A stretch of DNA of 5,581 bases, taken from assembly GCA_016779685.1 (NCBI GenBank), contig JADHND010000113.1:1-5581 (forward strand), in the 5' to 3' direction. Shown here piece after piece: positions 5,038 through 5,581 of the stretch. This stretch comes from Shewanellaceae bacterium (lineage in GTDB: Bacteria; Pseudomonadota; Gammaproteobacteria; Enterobacterales; Shewanellaceae). A program made the translations under genes and the position numbers. The notes below the pieces were generated by a model. It did not search any database. It saw only the letters and a program-made list of their open reading frames with translations, and had not been told where the DNA came from. Positions within the stretch are counted from its first letter, which is position 1, and each line of letters opens with the position of its first letter.

Positions 5038-5456
5038 TACGGGCTGTATCGATGAGCCATGCCTGATGGCACAGCCAGTTCAATAAGCTCAAAGAACATC
5101 ACAAAAAAGTGAGCATCAGAAAAAAGTCACCATGAAGCGTGACTTTTTTTATATGAATACAATATCCATGCATTCAATTTTACTTAACAATTGCTTCAAG
5201 GATCATCACAAACTCCTTTAAGAGGTACACTAGAATAGAAGCACACCCTATTAGATGCAATAAAAAGCGATGAGTGCAATCATCCTAAAGACATCATAAG
5301 CATGCCAAATATACAAACGTCAGCAACCAACGCTATGATCAAAATGACGTGTAAGGCATATATCAAGGAGTCTATATCGTCTTAATCGCTTTTAAAGTAA
5401 ATCGCAATCGTCAACAACAGTAGACTGAACATGCAAAATAAGCTGAAAAAAATAAC
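5038..5456. other. Intergenic region with no confident gene, between the GIN-domain gene and the IS30 element
   Basis: Apart from the terminator at 5120-5150, no plus-strand ORF has both an SD and a credible length. The minus strand holds a broken hydrophobic frame (5280-5459) and an 8-codon ORF with a strong SD (5180-5206). Some of this stretch must be the left end of the IS30-type element, but I cannot locate its terminal inverted repeat with one end in view. Confidence 0.5.
5120..5150. terminator. Strong bidirectional rho-independent terminator
   Basis: AAAAAAGTCAC (5120-5130) and GTGACTTTTTT (5139-5149) are a perfect 11-bp inverted repeat with an 8-base loop. The T-run ends plus-strand transcripts (the GIN-domain gene); the A-run on the other side gives a matching T-run for minus-strand transcripts coming from 5151 onward. 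Confidence 0.88.
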
Positions 5457-5459
5457 ATG
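5280..5459 (-). pseudogene. Possible decayed small membrane protein gene
   Basis: One minus-strand frame from 5459 to the TGA at 5280-5282 contains only one internal stop, TAA at 5382-5384. Before it the frame reads VIFFSLFCMFSLLLLTIAIY (with ATG at 5432), then FKSD. After it comes DDIDSL, then IYALHVILIIALVADVCIF and GMLMMSLG. These look like two transmembrane helices joined by a charged loop, with the stop in the loop where a Gln codon (CAA) could have become TAA. I recognise no family and see no SD at the ATG. T-rich DNA gives hydrophobic frames by chance, so this is tentative. Confidence 0.25.
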
Positions 5460-5581
5460 CTAGGTTCTCAGAACAACCTACACACTTGGACTAGACAAGA
5501 GAGATACCAGATACAAGCCTTTTTGGAAATGGATTTTTCAGCAAGGTTGATATCAAACAAGTTAAACCGCTCTAATAAAAC
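5457..5581 (+). CDS. IS30-family transposase, N-terminal fragment (runs off the window)
   Basis: The frame opens at ATG 5457 and stays open to the right edge, giving 41 residues. It includes TRQERYQIQAFLEM and then DFSARLISNKLNRSNK. This is the helix-turn-helix (HTH_38-type) start of IS30-family DDE transposases, where (L)T-x-x-ERYQI-x-A-L is followed by a recognition helix ending LxRxxxT(I)SREL. The DDE catalytic domain lies outside the window. Residues 1-10 (MLGSQNNLHT) do not fit the usual MxYxxLT start well, so the true start or a small indel near 5480-5490 is uncertain. The SD is weak. It is an insertion sequence bordering the region, and whether it is intact cannot be judged. Confidence 0.7.
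   Translation, partial: MLGSQNNLHTWTRQERYQIQAFLEMDFSARLISNKLNRSNK

Noticed and set aside
4902..5102. Minus-strand 66-aa ORF
   Set aside because: Antisense to the GIN-domain gene, with no family pattern.
5302..5385. Plus-strand 27-aa ORF starting MPNIQTSATN
   Set aside because: No SD and no recognisable feature; it overlaps the hydrophobic frame on the other strand.
1..5581. tRNA, rRNA, CRISPR array or DNA methyltransferase partner
   Set aside because: No cloverleaf, no regularly spaced repeats, and no methyltransferase motifs (DPPY or PCQ types) in any sizeable frame; absence of a methylase agrees with type IV restriction rather than types I-III.

Overview
The window looks like an accessory, defence-island-type stretch of a moderately AT-rich Gram-negative genome, most likely a gammaproteobacterium. 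The basis is a NudG-type Nudix protein, an IS3-type orfA remnant with a KKATTL ending, an IS30-type transposase start, a Sec signal peptide on a GIN-domain protein and clear Shine-Dalgarno (SD) sites. I cannot name the species. Insertion-sequence debris lies near both edges: a decayed IS3 orfA at 273-424 and the first 41 codons of an IS30-family transposase at 5457-5581.

Layout: (1) 2-181 (+) is the C-terminal end of an unrecognised protein. (2) 182-424 holds the IS3 orfA remnant, with two in-frame stops and a frameshift; it runs right up to the stop of the next gene. (3) 3677 down to 425 (-) is a two-gene operon. It begins with a 130-aa NudG/MutT-like Nudix hydrolase and continues with a 949-aa PLD nuclease / SF2 helicase / DUF3427 protein, the architecture of the modification-dependent type IV restriction enzyme SauUSI. 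The second gene most likely starts at a GTG only 10 bp after the Nudix stop, with an SD that overlaps that stop. A cluster of ATGAGTC/GACTCAT half-sites lies just upstream of the operon. (4) 3678-4108 is AT-rich non-coding DNA with several inverted repeats. (5) 4109-4231 (+) is a 40-aa gene with a textbook double-glycine leader, i.e. a likely bacteriocin/microcin or signal peptide, followed by a rho-independent terminator. (6) 4420-5037 (+) is a secreted GIN-domain (DUF2807-like) protein. (7) 5120-5150 is a strong, probably bidirectional terminator. (8) 5151-5456 has no confident gene, but the minus strand carries a broken hydrophobic reading frame and an 8-codon ORF with an excellent SD. (9) The IS30 transposase starts at 5457.

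The main idea from the window concerns the operon. The large protein resembles an enzyme that cuts DNA containing 5-methyl- or 5-hydroxymethylcytosine. Its partner resembles NudG, whose known substrates include 5-methyl-dCTP. Together they could form a modified-cytosine defence module: the nuclease attacks modified invading DNA, while the Nudix enzyme keeps modified dCTP out of the nucleotide pool, protecting host DNA from self-cleavage and/or starving phages that build modified genomes. This is inference from domain families and gene coupling. The GG-leader peptide is a second, independent find; no exporter or immunity gene for it is recognisable here.
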